DNA of 6,577 nt from Hyphomicrobiales bacterium (GCA_021775515.1 JAJFHR010000338.1:1-6577), one strand, 5' to 3'; shown: positions 1-6,152, counted from the first letter of the stretch. Numbers and translations: made by a program. Notes: generated from the sequence alone by a model not told the origin.

Positions 1-1753
1 TCCCGTCTATAACACCCAGAATTCCGCCGATCACAGCCGCTGAGGTAGCCGTGTCGTGGTTTTGTTCAGGCCGCGGCGGCGGGCGGCGAACGACGTTTTG
101 AACGATACAGCGATACTTGCCGTTTCTGAATATTTTCACGTCGGCAAGGCGGCTGCCATACTGGCGGCGGCAAGCAGCCCACGCCTGTCTTGAGCGTTCC
201 TGGCGGCTGAAATAACAGTTGAACCTGCCATTTGAGCGGATTCGGCCGGCTAGAGAACCTCTACCGTTTTTCTGGCGGCACCAGGCATTGGCGGTCTTTT
301 TTGTCGGACGGCAATTGAACGTGCCATCGGCCCTTACCTTGCCAGCATAATATCCAGGCCCGTTAAGCTGGCGGCACTCGGCATTCGCATTGGTTTTATC
401 ACGCGCTCTATCGCGTTGAACACGCCGTCTTGCACAATTACGTGCAGCAGCTTCAAGACTGGCAAGTGTGAGCTTGCTGTTTTTTTGCCGTGTAGAGGCA
501 AATCTTTGGCGCAACCGGTCTATCTCGCCTTCATCACAGCGGTTGATGGCGGCCTGGGCGAGGCGGGCATCTTCATCTGATTGATCTACGGTGCGCAGCC
601 CGCCGGCAACTCGCTCAAGCAGATTGCCACAACTTCTGGCCGGAAGTTGCCTGAGATCATTTTCAGCATCCTGTAACAATTGCCTTGATCGCCTGTTGTT
701 TCCCTGACGATAACGCTGCAAGGCATTATTCACTTTTGACTGAGCCCGTCGGCAGGCGGCAACAATAACATTGGCCTGATCAATTAGCGCTGCGGCTGCG
801 GCAGCATCCACCGCATCTCCGGCAGGTCCGTTACCCGGAGCCGACCCCTGGTCACCAGGCGGCGATCCAGGATTGTTACCGCCACCTGGCGGGCCGCCCG
901 GACCTTGATCCGGCGCTAGACCCAGACGGTTGTCACGCGTCGTCAAGGTGTTGAAAATTTCAGCCTTGAAAAGCTGCTCCTGCCGCAATTCCTCTGGTGT
1001 TTTGTCAACGGTTTGCGGCACATCTTCAGGGCTGTTCATGACCAATTTTTTTGTTGTGCCGACGGTTGCCAGGTTGACGGTAGCAATCACCGCACCAGTG
1101 CGTTTGCGCAGCAGGACATATTCGCCAGTGGTGTTGTCACGTTCCGACAGAATGGTAAACGAGGTACTTTGCCCAACTTTTACCCAAGGCAACGTGCCCC
1201 GCAGACCCATTTGCGCAACGGGAGTGTCTACTCTCATGTCACCGGTTGCCGCCATCTTGCCGGCGAGAAAAACAAATGATCCTTCGGCCAAATTCAACAA
1301 CATATTGTTGGAGGACCCGCCGGGGTTGTAAACAAGCTCATTTACCTCCATTTGCGAGTTCTCAAACAAAGAAAAGACCGTTTGATCAACGAAGGTAATG
1401 CCCAGCGTTGAGGCTCGACCGGTTTGAAGACGGTCGCCCTGAAAAATCGCCGTACCGATGCTAAGGTTGACAACCGATTGATCGCGGCGGGTGGCGGTGG
1501 CGGTGCCTTTAAGGGTCTCGACCTGGCCGACTGCTGAGCCCGTCGATTGGGCCAATGCAGTTGCGCTAAAAACCGCAAAATCGAGGATTAAAACTGTAAA
1601 AAAAACGGCGAGGATTATGGCCAGTTTAGCACGACCAAATACCGTATTTAGCGCCTGTGCATCTGATAATTTTCCGCGAGAGCCAGAGGTTGCCTGCCCG
1701 ATGGTCCAATCTAGCGAGGATAGCGGAGAATTGAGCTGATCGGCACCCCGCAT
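1..1753 (-). CDS. FecR-domain exported protein with three tandem Cys modules (partial, C-terminus outside window)
   Basis: The reading frame is open for 584 codons from ATG at 1753 to the left edge, so the C-terminus is missing. Residues 1-41 are a hydrophilic N-region. Residues 42-68 are a hydrophobic export signal ending in ATALAQS, with cleavage or anchoring possible there. Residues about 74-192 form a FecR domain, with the hallmarks GDRLQTG, FSLFENS, EGSFVFLAGK and the RVDTPVAQMGLRGT stretch. A Gly/Pro-rich linker (about 281-312) follows, then an Arg-rich, probably helical region with paired cysteines (C334, C375, C406, C440). Three tandem C-x20-C modules come last (C460-C481, C492-C513, C528-C549). 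All ten visible cysteines lie in the predicted exported part, which suggests disulfides. The start is firm: it overlaps the upstream stop as TAATG, AAGGA sits 9 nt upstream, and no other ATG/GTG/TTG precedes the hydrophobic segment. FecR domains are known from sigma-factor signalling, but no sigma factor is visible here, so the role is unknown. It is probably a periplasmic or envelope protein. Confidence 0.88.
   Translation of the reverse strand, partial: MRGADQLNSPLSSLDWTIGQATSGSRGKLSDAQALNTVFGRAKLAIILAVFFTVLILDFAVFSATALAQSTGSAVGQVETLKGTATATRRDQSVVNLSIGTAIFQGDRLQTGRASTLGITFVDQTVFSLFENSQMEVNELVYNPGGSSNNMLLNLAEGSFVFLAGKMAATGDMRVDTPVAQMGLRGTLPWVKVGQSTSFTILSERDNTTGEYVLLRKRTGAVIATVNLATVGTTKKLVMNSPEDVPQTVDKTPEELRQEQLFKAEIFNTLTTRDNRLGLAPDQGPGGPPGGGNNPGSPPGDQGSAPGNGPAGDAVDAAAAAALIDQANVIVAACRRAQSKVNNALQRYRQGNNRRSRQLLQDAENDLRQLPARSCGNLLERVAGGLRTVDQSDEDARLAQAAINRCDEGEIDRLRQRFASTRQKNSKLTLASLEAAARNCARRRVQRDRARDKTNANAECRQLNGPGYYAGKVRADGTFNCRPTKKTANAWCRQKNGRGSLAGRIRSNGRFNCYFSRQERSRQAWAACRRQYGSRLADVKIFRNGKYRCIVQNVVRRPPPRPEQNHDTATSAAVIGGILGVIDG
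107..376 (-). repeat. Three tandem C-x20-C protein modules in the FecR-domain gene
   Basis: Residues 460-549 of the FecR-domain protein contain three copies of a 22-residue unit that begins and ends with Cys. Each has [R][QR] directly after the first Cys, Gly at +5, and an aromatic residue two before the last Cys (TFNC, RFNC, KYRC). Linkers of 10 and 14 residues separate the copies. The similarity is at protein level. The first two units are closest to each other (CRQ.NG, then AG[KR][IV]R), which suggests internal duplication. Pairing of the two cysteines in each unit as a disulfide is inference. Confidence 0.75.
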
Positions 1754-2544
1754 TATCGGACATCCTTAAATTTTTTCTTTTTGGTTCCGATGAAATCATC
1801 GCTGCCGACCTTGTATTTGCAATAGAATTTGCTTTTTTTGATAGAGACACTCACCAGGTCAGATCCGTAGCGCCGCCGGCAATAACGATTGGCAATCGCT
1901 TGCCGGTTTAATCTCCTGACAGGCTTGGCTTTCCTCCTCGGCACAATTCTCTTTTTAGGTTGCACTCGCCTTTTTACCGGGGCAGGTTTTTCCACAACAT
2001 CGTCCTGTACTCTGGGAACCGCGGCGTTTACGCCGGGCGGTCTAACACAACTGTTGCCATCAACGGAAAGTTCATAGGGAGAACGACACAGACAGATGAA
2101 ACCGGTGCCAGAAAAATCAGCTTCGGCATAACCCTGACGGCCCAATTTTTGCTGACAACTGATGTCGGTTGCATCGGTGTTGTCGGGAACAAATTCAGGT
2201 AGTTTAACAGGTGTTTGCGGCTTGGGCTGGCTAATTGGTGCGGCGTCGGCGGGAGCGGTGGTGCCTGGCGATAATTTTTTCAGCCTGATGCGGGCAAGTG
2301 GTGCAAACTTCCCGTTGGGGTATTGTTCAAGGTAGGCGCCTAGTTCCGCGGGCTCCTTACTGTCCTTGACGGATTGCCAGAATTCAACCTCGGCTGCTTC
2401 AGATTGGGCAACGGCTCGATCGCTGAGGCCGAAGAAAATTACCGTAAAGAGAATAGTAACTCCGACAGCAAAACTTCTGGCACCTGGCGTTATCACTTCC
2501 CTATAGAACGTGCCAGATATGCGCCGTTTTTTGCGGTTTTTCAT
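1753..2544 (-). CDS. Small basic exported protein with FecR-partner Cys modules (hypothetical)
   Basis: This is a complete 263-residue protein of unknown function. Residues 1-22 are basic, 23-40 are hydrophobic, and RAVAQS (43-48) looks like a signal-peptidase site, so the protein is exported or anchored in the inner membrane. Residues about 52-91 (EFWQSVKDS, then AYLEQYPNGKFAPLARIRL) match a short helical motif that I recall next to caspase-like, TPR/Sel1 or cyclase proteins of alphaproteobacteria. A Pro-rich linker follows. There are six cysteines (C130, C151, C153, C166, C222, C242), and C130-C151 and C222-C242 fit the module repeated in the downstream FecR protein. Residues 186-215 and the C-terminus are very rich in Lys/Arg/Pro. 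The ATG start at 2544 has GGGGAA 9 nt upstream. The stop overlaps the next start by 1 bp, so the two genes form an operon. I infer a structural or binding role at the envelope, possibly with its neighbour. No enzyme motif is visible. Confidence 0.8.
   Translation of the reverse strand: MKNRKKRRISGTFYREVITPGARSFAVGVTILFTVIFFGLSDRAVAQSEAAEVEFWQSVKDSKEPAELGAYLEQYPNGKFAPLARIRLKKLSPGTTAPADAAPISQPKPQTPVKLPEFVPDNTDATDISCQQKLGRQGYAEADFSGTGFICLCRSPYELSVDGNSCVRPPGVNAAVPRVQDDVVEKPAPVKRRVQPKKRIVPRRKAKPVRRLNRQAIANRYCRRRYGSDLVSVSIKKSKFYCKYKVGSDDFIGTKKKKFKDVR
1763..1767 (-). promoter_or_regulatory. Ribosome binding site AAGGA of the FecR-domain gene
   Basis: On the minus strand AAGGA lies inside the last codons of the upstream gene and 9 nt before the ATG at 1753. 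With the TAATG stop/start overlap it fixes the start of the FecR-domain gene. It also indicates that the two genes are read from one message, with possible translational coupling. Confidence 0.65.
1819..1881 (-). repeat. Cys module copy 2 in the small exported protein (C-x19-C)
   Basis: Residues 222-242 read CRRRYGSDL...KFYC. This closely matches the third module of the FecR-domain protein (CRRQYGSRL...KYRC), with one residue fewer between the cysteines. Gly at +5 and the aromatic residue two before the last Cys are kept. Confidence 0.65.
2092..2157 (-). repeat. Cys module copy 1 in the small exported protein (C-x20-C)
   Basis: Residues 130-151 start CQQKLG and end GFIC, with the same 20-residue spacing, Gly at +5 and aromatic at -2 as in the FecR-domain protein. 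It is more diverged than the other copies. It is followed at once by a further short Cys pair (C153, C166), so the disulfide pattern here could differ. Confidence 0.5.
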
Positions 2545-2622
2545 TGAAACAATTTCCCCAAGATTGCGCTAAGATCCGGCTCAGACTCCCGGCTTATGCC
2601 TGTTCAAATCTACGGCACTTAT

Positions 2623-2648
2623 ACCCTATGTTTTTCTGCCCACAGGGT
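2623..2648 (-). repeat. Inverted repeat (8-bp arms, 10-nt loop) upstream of the small exported protein
   Basis: On the minus strand ACCCTGTG is followed after 10 nt by CATAGGGT. All eight positions can pair in RNA if one G-U wobble is allowed. No T-tract follows, so it is not a standard terminator. It adjoins the possible -10 TATAAG and could be an operator or a leader hairpin, or be chance. Confidence 0.3.
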
Positions 2649-2698
2649 TTCTCCCACGTTTGAGTGTAACCGATCACAGAAGTGAGCACAAATTCTCA

Positions 2699-2727
2699 TT
2701 GCAGCCGATTGGTAAAATATGCATAAT
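2699..2727 (+). promoter_or_regulatory. Candidate sigma-70 type promoter of the tup operon
   Basis: TTGCAG (2699-2704) and CATAAT (2722-2727) are separated by exactly 17 bp. CATAAT matches the -10 consensus at five of six positions, and TTGCAG matches the -35 at three. The start of transcription would lie near 2734, giving a leader of only about 24 nt before the tupB ATG. An 8-bp palindrome, TATGCATA (2718-2725), overlaps the -10 element and is a possible repressor contact. Confidence 0.4.
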
Positions 2728-2757
2728 ATCTGAAAATAAAACAGTTAGTCGTATTTT

Positions 2758-3465
2758 ATGCAGGATTTTAGCAGCTCTTTCACGCTTGCAGCCAATCTTA
2801 TTTGGTCTGCGAAACCCGAATTGCTTGAAATTATCACCCTATCGCTACAGGTCACATTGAGTGCGGTTGTTATCGCCTGTCTGATCGGGTTTCCTATCGG
2901 TGCGTTGTTGGCGGTAGCGCAGTTTCGCGGCCGCACGGCATTGACCTTATTGTTTAATACACTAATGGGACTGCCCCCTGTCGTGGTTGGCCTGCTTGTG
3001 TATATGATGTTGTCAAACGCAGGCCCGCTGGGGTTTTTGCAATTACTCTACACCCCCGTTGCCATGATCATTGCCCAGGCCCTGCTGGTCACGCCCATTA
3101 TCATTGCGTTAACGCGGCAGGTTATCGAAGATCTCTACCAGGAATATGCGGAGCAGTTTCATTCCCTTGTCGTGCCACGGCGTACAGCAGTTATGGCCTT
3201 GTTGTGGGATGCCCGGTATGGACTGATTACCACCGCCCTGGCTGGTTTTGGACGGGCTATTGCTGAGGTCGGCGCCGTCATCGTTGTTGGCGGCAATATC
3301 GCCCATGTAACCCGGGTGATGACCACGGCCATTGCGCTTGAAACCTCAAAAGGTGAGCTTGCTCTGGCGTTGGCGTTGGGGTTTGTTTTGCTATTTATCG
3401 CCATGACGATAAACGCCTCGGTTTTTCTTCTGCGCGCATCAGCGGCAAGGATGTCGTATGTCTAA
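2758..3465 (+). CDS. tupB: Tungstate ABC transporter permease TupB
   Basis: This is a 235-residue inner-membrane permease that forms the tungstate channel with the TupC ATPase and receives substrate from TupA. About five hydrophobic segments are visible (roughly 25-55, 62-85, 98-118, 155-180, 200-225). The cytoplasmic EAA-type coupling loop falls at about 160-181, with ALAGFGRAIAEVGAVIVVGG containing the conserved Gly. The length is usual for TupB. The start is ATG 2758: an in-frame TAG at 2746-2748 excludes any earlier start. No clear Shine-Dalgarno sequence precedes it, unlike tupC and tupA. The gene is first in the tup operon and overlaps tupC by 8 bp. The tungstate assignment comes mainly from TupA downstream. 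Molybdate transport cannot be excluded, but the family is distinct from ModB. Confidence 0.9.
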   Translation: MQDFSSSFTLAANLIWSAKPELLEIITLSLQVTLSAVVIACLIGFPIGALLAVAQFRGRTALTLLFNTLMGLPPVVVGLLVYMMLSNAGPLGFLQLLYTPVAMIIAQALLVTPIIIALTRQVIEDLYQEYAEQFHSLVVPRRTAVMALLWDARYGLITTALAGFGRAIAEVGAVIVVGGNIAHVTRVMTTAIALETSKGELALALALGFVLLFIAMTINASVFLLRASAARMSYV

Positions 3466-4234
3466 GCGCCAGCCTACCGTCGTGCCGTTACGAAAGGGAC
3501 AAACCGGTCGTCCCGATCGCGGCAACCCGCTGTTACCGCTTAAAACAACTGATTTGTGTTTCGACATTAACGGCAAACGAATTATCGACCAGGTCGATCT
3601 CGCAATAACGTCCGATGGTATCTCGGTAATACTGGGGCCTAACGGTGCTGGCAAAAGCGTACTTTTGCGCCTGCTGCACGGCCTGCTCAAACCAGCCAGG
3701 GGAGAGGTGTTATGGCGCGGCAGGCATATTGATGATACGCTGCGCAAACGCCAGGCTCTGGTGTTTCAACGCCCGGTTTTGATGCGTCGTTCAGTAGCTG
3801 ACAACATCAGGTTTGCCATCGCTCTTAGATCTTTTCCCGACGCTAAACACCGCCTGGATAGAGCCCTTGAGCTGGCTGGGCTTACAAGCCAGGCATATCA
3901 ACCGGCGCGGGCACTTTCAGGTGGCGAACAACAACGGCTTGCCATTGCCCGTGCCCTGGCGATTGATCCCGACGTTCTTATTCTCGACGAGCCGAGTTCC
4001 AATCTTGATCCGGGCGCCACCTTGGCCATAGAACAGCTTATCGAGACCGCGCGGGTTGAGGGGAAAAAGGTCATCCTCGTTACTCATGATCTCAATCAGG
4101 CAAAGCGTATAGCCGATGAAATTATTTTTATTCATCACGGTCGAATTATTGAGCAAACACCAAGTCCGTTATTTTTCAACAACCCTACCTCAAACCACGG
4201 CCGCTCCTACCTGGATGGCGGATTGCTGGTTTAG
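3458..4234 (+). CDS. tupC: Tungstate ABC transporter ATP-binding protein TupC
   Basis: This 258-residue ABC ATPase powers tungstate import through TupB. All catalytic motifs are intact: Walker A GPNGAGKS (60-67), Q-loop Gln104, signature LSGGEQQR (153-160), Walker B VLILDEP (173-179), D-loop SNLD (181-184) and switch His210. It ends shortly after the core and has no TOBE regulatory domain, unlike ModC or MalK types. The first 28 residues are a hydrophilic, basic extension before the core. The start is nevertheless well supported, since AAGGA lies 6 nt before the ATG. The start lies inside the end of tupB (ATGTCTAA overlap), so translation of the two is probably coupled. Confidence 0.9.
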   Translation: MSKRQPTVVPLRKGQTGRPDRGNPLLPLKTTDLCFDINGKRIIDQVDLAITSDGISVILGPNGAGKSVLLRLLHGLLKPARGEVLWRGRHIDDTLRKRQALVFQRPVLMRRSVADNIRFAIALRSFPDAKHRLDRALELAGLTSQAYQPARALSGGEQQRLAIARALAIDPDVLILDEPSSNLDPGATLAIEQLIETARVEGKKVILVTHDLNQAKRIADEIIFIHHGRIIEQTPSPLFFNNPTSNHGRSYLDGGLLV

Positions 4235-4257
4235 CAGATTGATACCGGAGATTTTAC

Positions 4258-5091
4258 GTGAAACCCTACACTCTTTCGGGCGTTCTTTTCATTTTGGCAA
4301 TGAGCCTGTTGTCAATTTCATCCCCTGCTGCGGCACAGACAGGTTTCATCATCGTTCAATCAACCACCTCAACCCAGAATTCCGGGCTGTTTGATTTTAT
4401 ACTGCCAAAATTTTCCGCGGCCACGGGTATTGAGGTGCGGGTGGTTGCCGTCGGCACCGGCCAGGCAATAAAAAATGCCAGAAACGGCGACGGTGACGTG
4501 TTGCTGGTGCACGCTAAATCTGCGGAAGAAAAGTTCGTTGCAGACGGCTGGGGGGTCAAGCGCTTCGATGTGATGTATAATGATTTTGTCATTATCGGAC
4601 CACAGATTGACCCGGCGAAAATTTCCGGCATGAAGGACGTGGCTGAGGCATTGAACAAAATTGCTGCGTCAAAATCTATTTTCGCTTCGCGCGGAGATAA
4701 TTCCGGCACGCACAAAAAGGAAAAACAACTTTGGGCTGCCGCCAATTTCAATCCGGCAAAACATAGCGGTACCTGGTATCGCGAAACAGGGTCAGGCATG
4801 GGGGCTACCCTCAACACCGCCATCGGCATGAACGCCTACGTGATGAGTGATCGCGCAACCTGGACCAAATTTGGAAATAAGGCCAGCCACAAGATATTGG
4901 TTGAGGGTGATGCCAGACTGTTTAACCAATATGGCGTCATTCTCGTCTCTGACAAAAAACACGCCCGGGTTAAAACCGAACTTGGACAGAAATTCATAGA
5001 TTGGATAACAGGCCTGGAAGGGCAGGCGGCAATCGCTGCTTACCAGGTTGGCGGCAAACAATTATTCACGCCAAATGCCCCATGCCAATAA
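4258..5091 (+). CDS. tupA: Tungstate-binding periplasmic protein TupA
   Basis: This 277-residue periplasmic solute-binding protein captures tungstate for TupBC. A signal peptide (1-26, ending SSPAAA, cleavage before QTG) directs export. The family hallmark STTSTQNSGL (35-44) forms the oxyanion site. Other typical blocks are VGTGQAI (65-71), GDGDVLLVHAK (77-87), SRGDNSGTHKKE (144-155), ETGSGMGATLN (176-186) and YVMSDRATW (194-202). These mark the TupA family rather than ModA or WtpA. The start is GTG at 4258, with GGAG 8 nt upstream and the signal peptide immediately after. The gene is 23 bp downstream of tupC and last in the operon. The ligand is inferred from the family. TupA proteins are known for very tight, selective tungstate binding. 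Confidence 0.93.
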   Translation: MKPYTLSGVLFILAMSLLSISSPAAAQTGFIIVQSTTSTQNSGLFDFILPKFSAATGIEVRVVAVGTGQAIKNARNGDGDVLLVHAKSAEEKFVADGWGVKRFDVMYNDFVIIGPQIDPAKISGMKDVAEALNKIAASKSIFASRGDNSGTHKKEKQLWAAANFNPAKHSGTWYRETGSGMGATLNTAIGMNAYVMSDRATWTKFGNKASHKILVEGDARLFNQYGVILVSDKKHARVKTELGQKFIDWITGLEGQAAIAAYQVGGKQLFTPNAPCQ

Positions 5092-5144
5092 CAAAAATGT
5101 CAAAAATTCTCATCCGGAAATTCCGCGGCTTTTTGAATGAGGAA

Positions 5145-6029
5145 TTAGTTACCGTTGTAGACAACCTGACCGAGGGACGAAATATCATAACCGCCCAGGT
5201 TTTGCGCCTGGGTTAGAAATTCCTGCTGATTGCAAAAAGCCAGAAGTTTTTGCATCGCGGGCTCAAACCAGTGCCGTCTGACGACAAAAATATCAAAACG
5301 CTCTTTCAATAAAGGGACAAAATCGAGCTGGTATTGCCGGGCAACGGCTTCAAGCCCCAAAGCGACATCGGCCTTTTCTTCCATAACCGCTTGTGCTGCA
5401 TAATTTTCACCACGCGCAGGGGCTATAAACTCAAGTTGATCCGGGCTGATGCCCGCTGCCTGCAGCAAGTAGTCGAACAACTTTTGACTGCCCGCTTCAG
5501 GCTGGCGCGGTACAAACCGTTTACCCCGCAAAGACCCGATATCGACAAAATTTTCGCTTCTGCCCGGGGCGACAATTAATCCCCGATTACGCCAGGCCCA
5601 CTGCACCAGAACCGCGGGTTCATCAGGGAACCGTGAGGTTATTGCAGGTACATTCCATTGATCTGAAGCGGCATCATAAATATGCAGGCCGGTGGCAATG
5701 CCCTCAAATTTTTTAAACCGGTCGAGACCGTCAATACTGCTATCAAAAAAACTGGCCAGGCCGGAGCGTGATTCCATCAACGCCCATTCGAGCAAAGGAT
5801 CATGGCTGCCGAGAAAGACGTTGGCACGTTGTGAATTAACTGACGGCAACAACCCGGTATCGTTGGTGGCCAACCAGGCATTTACCTGGGCACGCGGAAA
5901 CAATAATTTTCCTGTGGCGCGATTGCAGGGAACCTTGCCGGCGGCGGCAAGGTCATAGACCTTGCGCTCCTTAATTCGCAACAATTCGGCCAGTTCCTTG
6001 GTGGTGAGATATTCACTCGCTTTTTCCAC
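5145..6029 (-). CDS. HTH/periplasmic-binding-protein-like one-component regulator, likely tungstate/molybdate-responsive
   Basis: This 294-residue protein has no signal peptide and is presumably a cytoplasmic transcription factor. Residues about 6-54 form an excisionase/MerR-like helix-turn-helix (YLTTKELAELLRIKERKVY, then a wing with KLLFPRAQVNAWL). Residues about 70-275 resemble the PBP_like substrate-binding domain fused to such HTHs, with GSHDPLLEWAL (74-84), GLHIYDA (114-120), FVPRQPEAGSQKLFDYLL (172-189) and ADVALGLEAVA (220-230). The segment 173-190 locally resembles TupA 144-160. There is no TOBE domain, so it is not ModE. The start is GTG at 6029 with GGGGAG 10 nt upstream. The gene is convergent with tupA, 53 bp apart. 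I infer that it senses tungstate or molybdate and controls the tup operon. The target and the sign of regulation are not shown by the sequence. Confidence 0.85.
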   Translation of the reverse strand: MEKASEYLTTKELAELLRIKERKVYDLAAAGKVPCNRATGKLLFPRAQVNAWLATNDTGLLPSVNSQRANVFLGSHDPLLEWALMESRSGLASFFDSSIDGLDRFKKFEGIATGLHIYDAASDQWNVPAITSRFPDEPAVLVQWAWRNRGLIVAPGRSENFVDIGSLRGKRFVPRQPEAGSQKLFDYLLQAAGISPDQLEFIAPARGENYAAQAVMEEKADVALGLEAVARQYQLDFVPLLKERFDIFVVRRHWFEPAMQKLLAFCNQQEFLTQAQNLGGYDISSLGQVVYNGN

Positions 6030-6152
6030 CCGTACTGAACTCCCCGCCGAGGTTATGTGTTGATCTGCCGAAGAAAATTTTTAACACTTTCGAACAAAAT
6101 TTACAGGTTTAAATTTTGACATCTCCCACAAACAAAAAGAACTTACGCTGAT
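6030..6152. other. AT-rich intergenic region upstream of the regulator gene
   Basis: These 123 bp separate the ugpC-like gene from the regulator, both on the minus strand. No gene is visible. The region holds a perfect inverted repeat (6095-6118) and a further AAAATTT half-site at 6074-6080, 22 bp from the AAAATTT at 6096-6102. I could not identify a convincing -35/-10 pair or a terminator with a T-tract for the ugpC-like gene, so read-through into the regulator is possible. Confidence 0.5.
6095..6118. promoter_or_regulatory. Perfect 9-bp inverted repeat, candidate operator of the regulator gene
   Basis: CAAAATTTA and TAAATTTTG are exact reverse complements separated by CAGGTT. The repeat sits 65 bp upstream of the regulator GTG, where an autoregulatory operator would be expected. 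Minus-strand RNA could also form a weak AU-rich hairpin behind the ugpC-like gene, but no U-run follows it, so I prefer a protein-binding site. Confidence 0.45.

Larger units (their letters stand above)
2545..2757. other. Divergent intergenic region between the FecR-pair operon and tup
   Basis: These 213 bp hold no convincing gene. They must contain the promoters for both directions. The tup side (about 2690-2757) is AT-rich with short A/T tracts and a plausible promoter. On the other side, minus-strand TATAAG (2618-2623) is a possible -10 element, 74 bp before the start at 2544, but no good -35 accompanies it. An 8+8 bp inverted repeat (2623-2648) overlaps that element. Confidence 0.6.

Noticed and set aside
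930..1331. 133-residue plus-strand open frame
   Set aside because: It lies opposite the FecR-domain gene, has composition typical of an antisense frame, no recognisable motif, and no clear ribosome site. The minus-strand frame is open across it with a clear FecR domain.
1..1753. Classical iron-dicitrate FecR anti-sigma regulator
   Set aside because: There is no sigma factor or TonB receptor in the window, and the FecR domain sits directly after an export signal rather than after a cytoplasmic anti-sigma domain.
1889..2202. Two plus-strand frames of 62 and 80 residues, one with a hydrophobic stretch
   Set aside because: Both are opposite the small exported protein gene. The hydrophobic stretch arises from the antisense of its Lys/Arg-rich codons.
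2661..2688. CRP-like sequence around TGTAACCGATCACA
   Set aside because: The half-sites are separated by the wrong distance and one is mismatched. It does not fit TGTGA-N6-TCACA.
2545..2757. Tungsten/molybdenum cofactor riboswitch before tupB
   Set aside because: I could not recognise the paired architecture, and the best promoter leaves a leader of only about 24 nt. A covariance-model search (Moco/Tuco RNA) would settle it.
4356..4829. 157-residue minus-strand open frame
   Set aside because: It is the antisense of tupA, whose protein has full family motifs. No independent evidence of coding was found.
5114..5135. Possible terminator between tupA and the regulator (CGGA-AAT-TCCG followed by GCGGCTTTTTG)
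   Set aside because: The stem has only four pairs and the T-tract is separated from it by several bases. It is too weak to call, although a convergent terminator is expected somewhere here.
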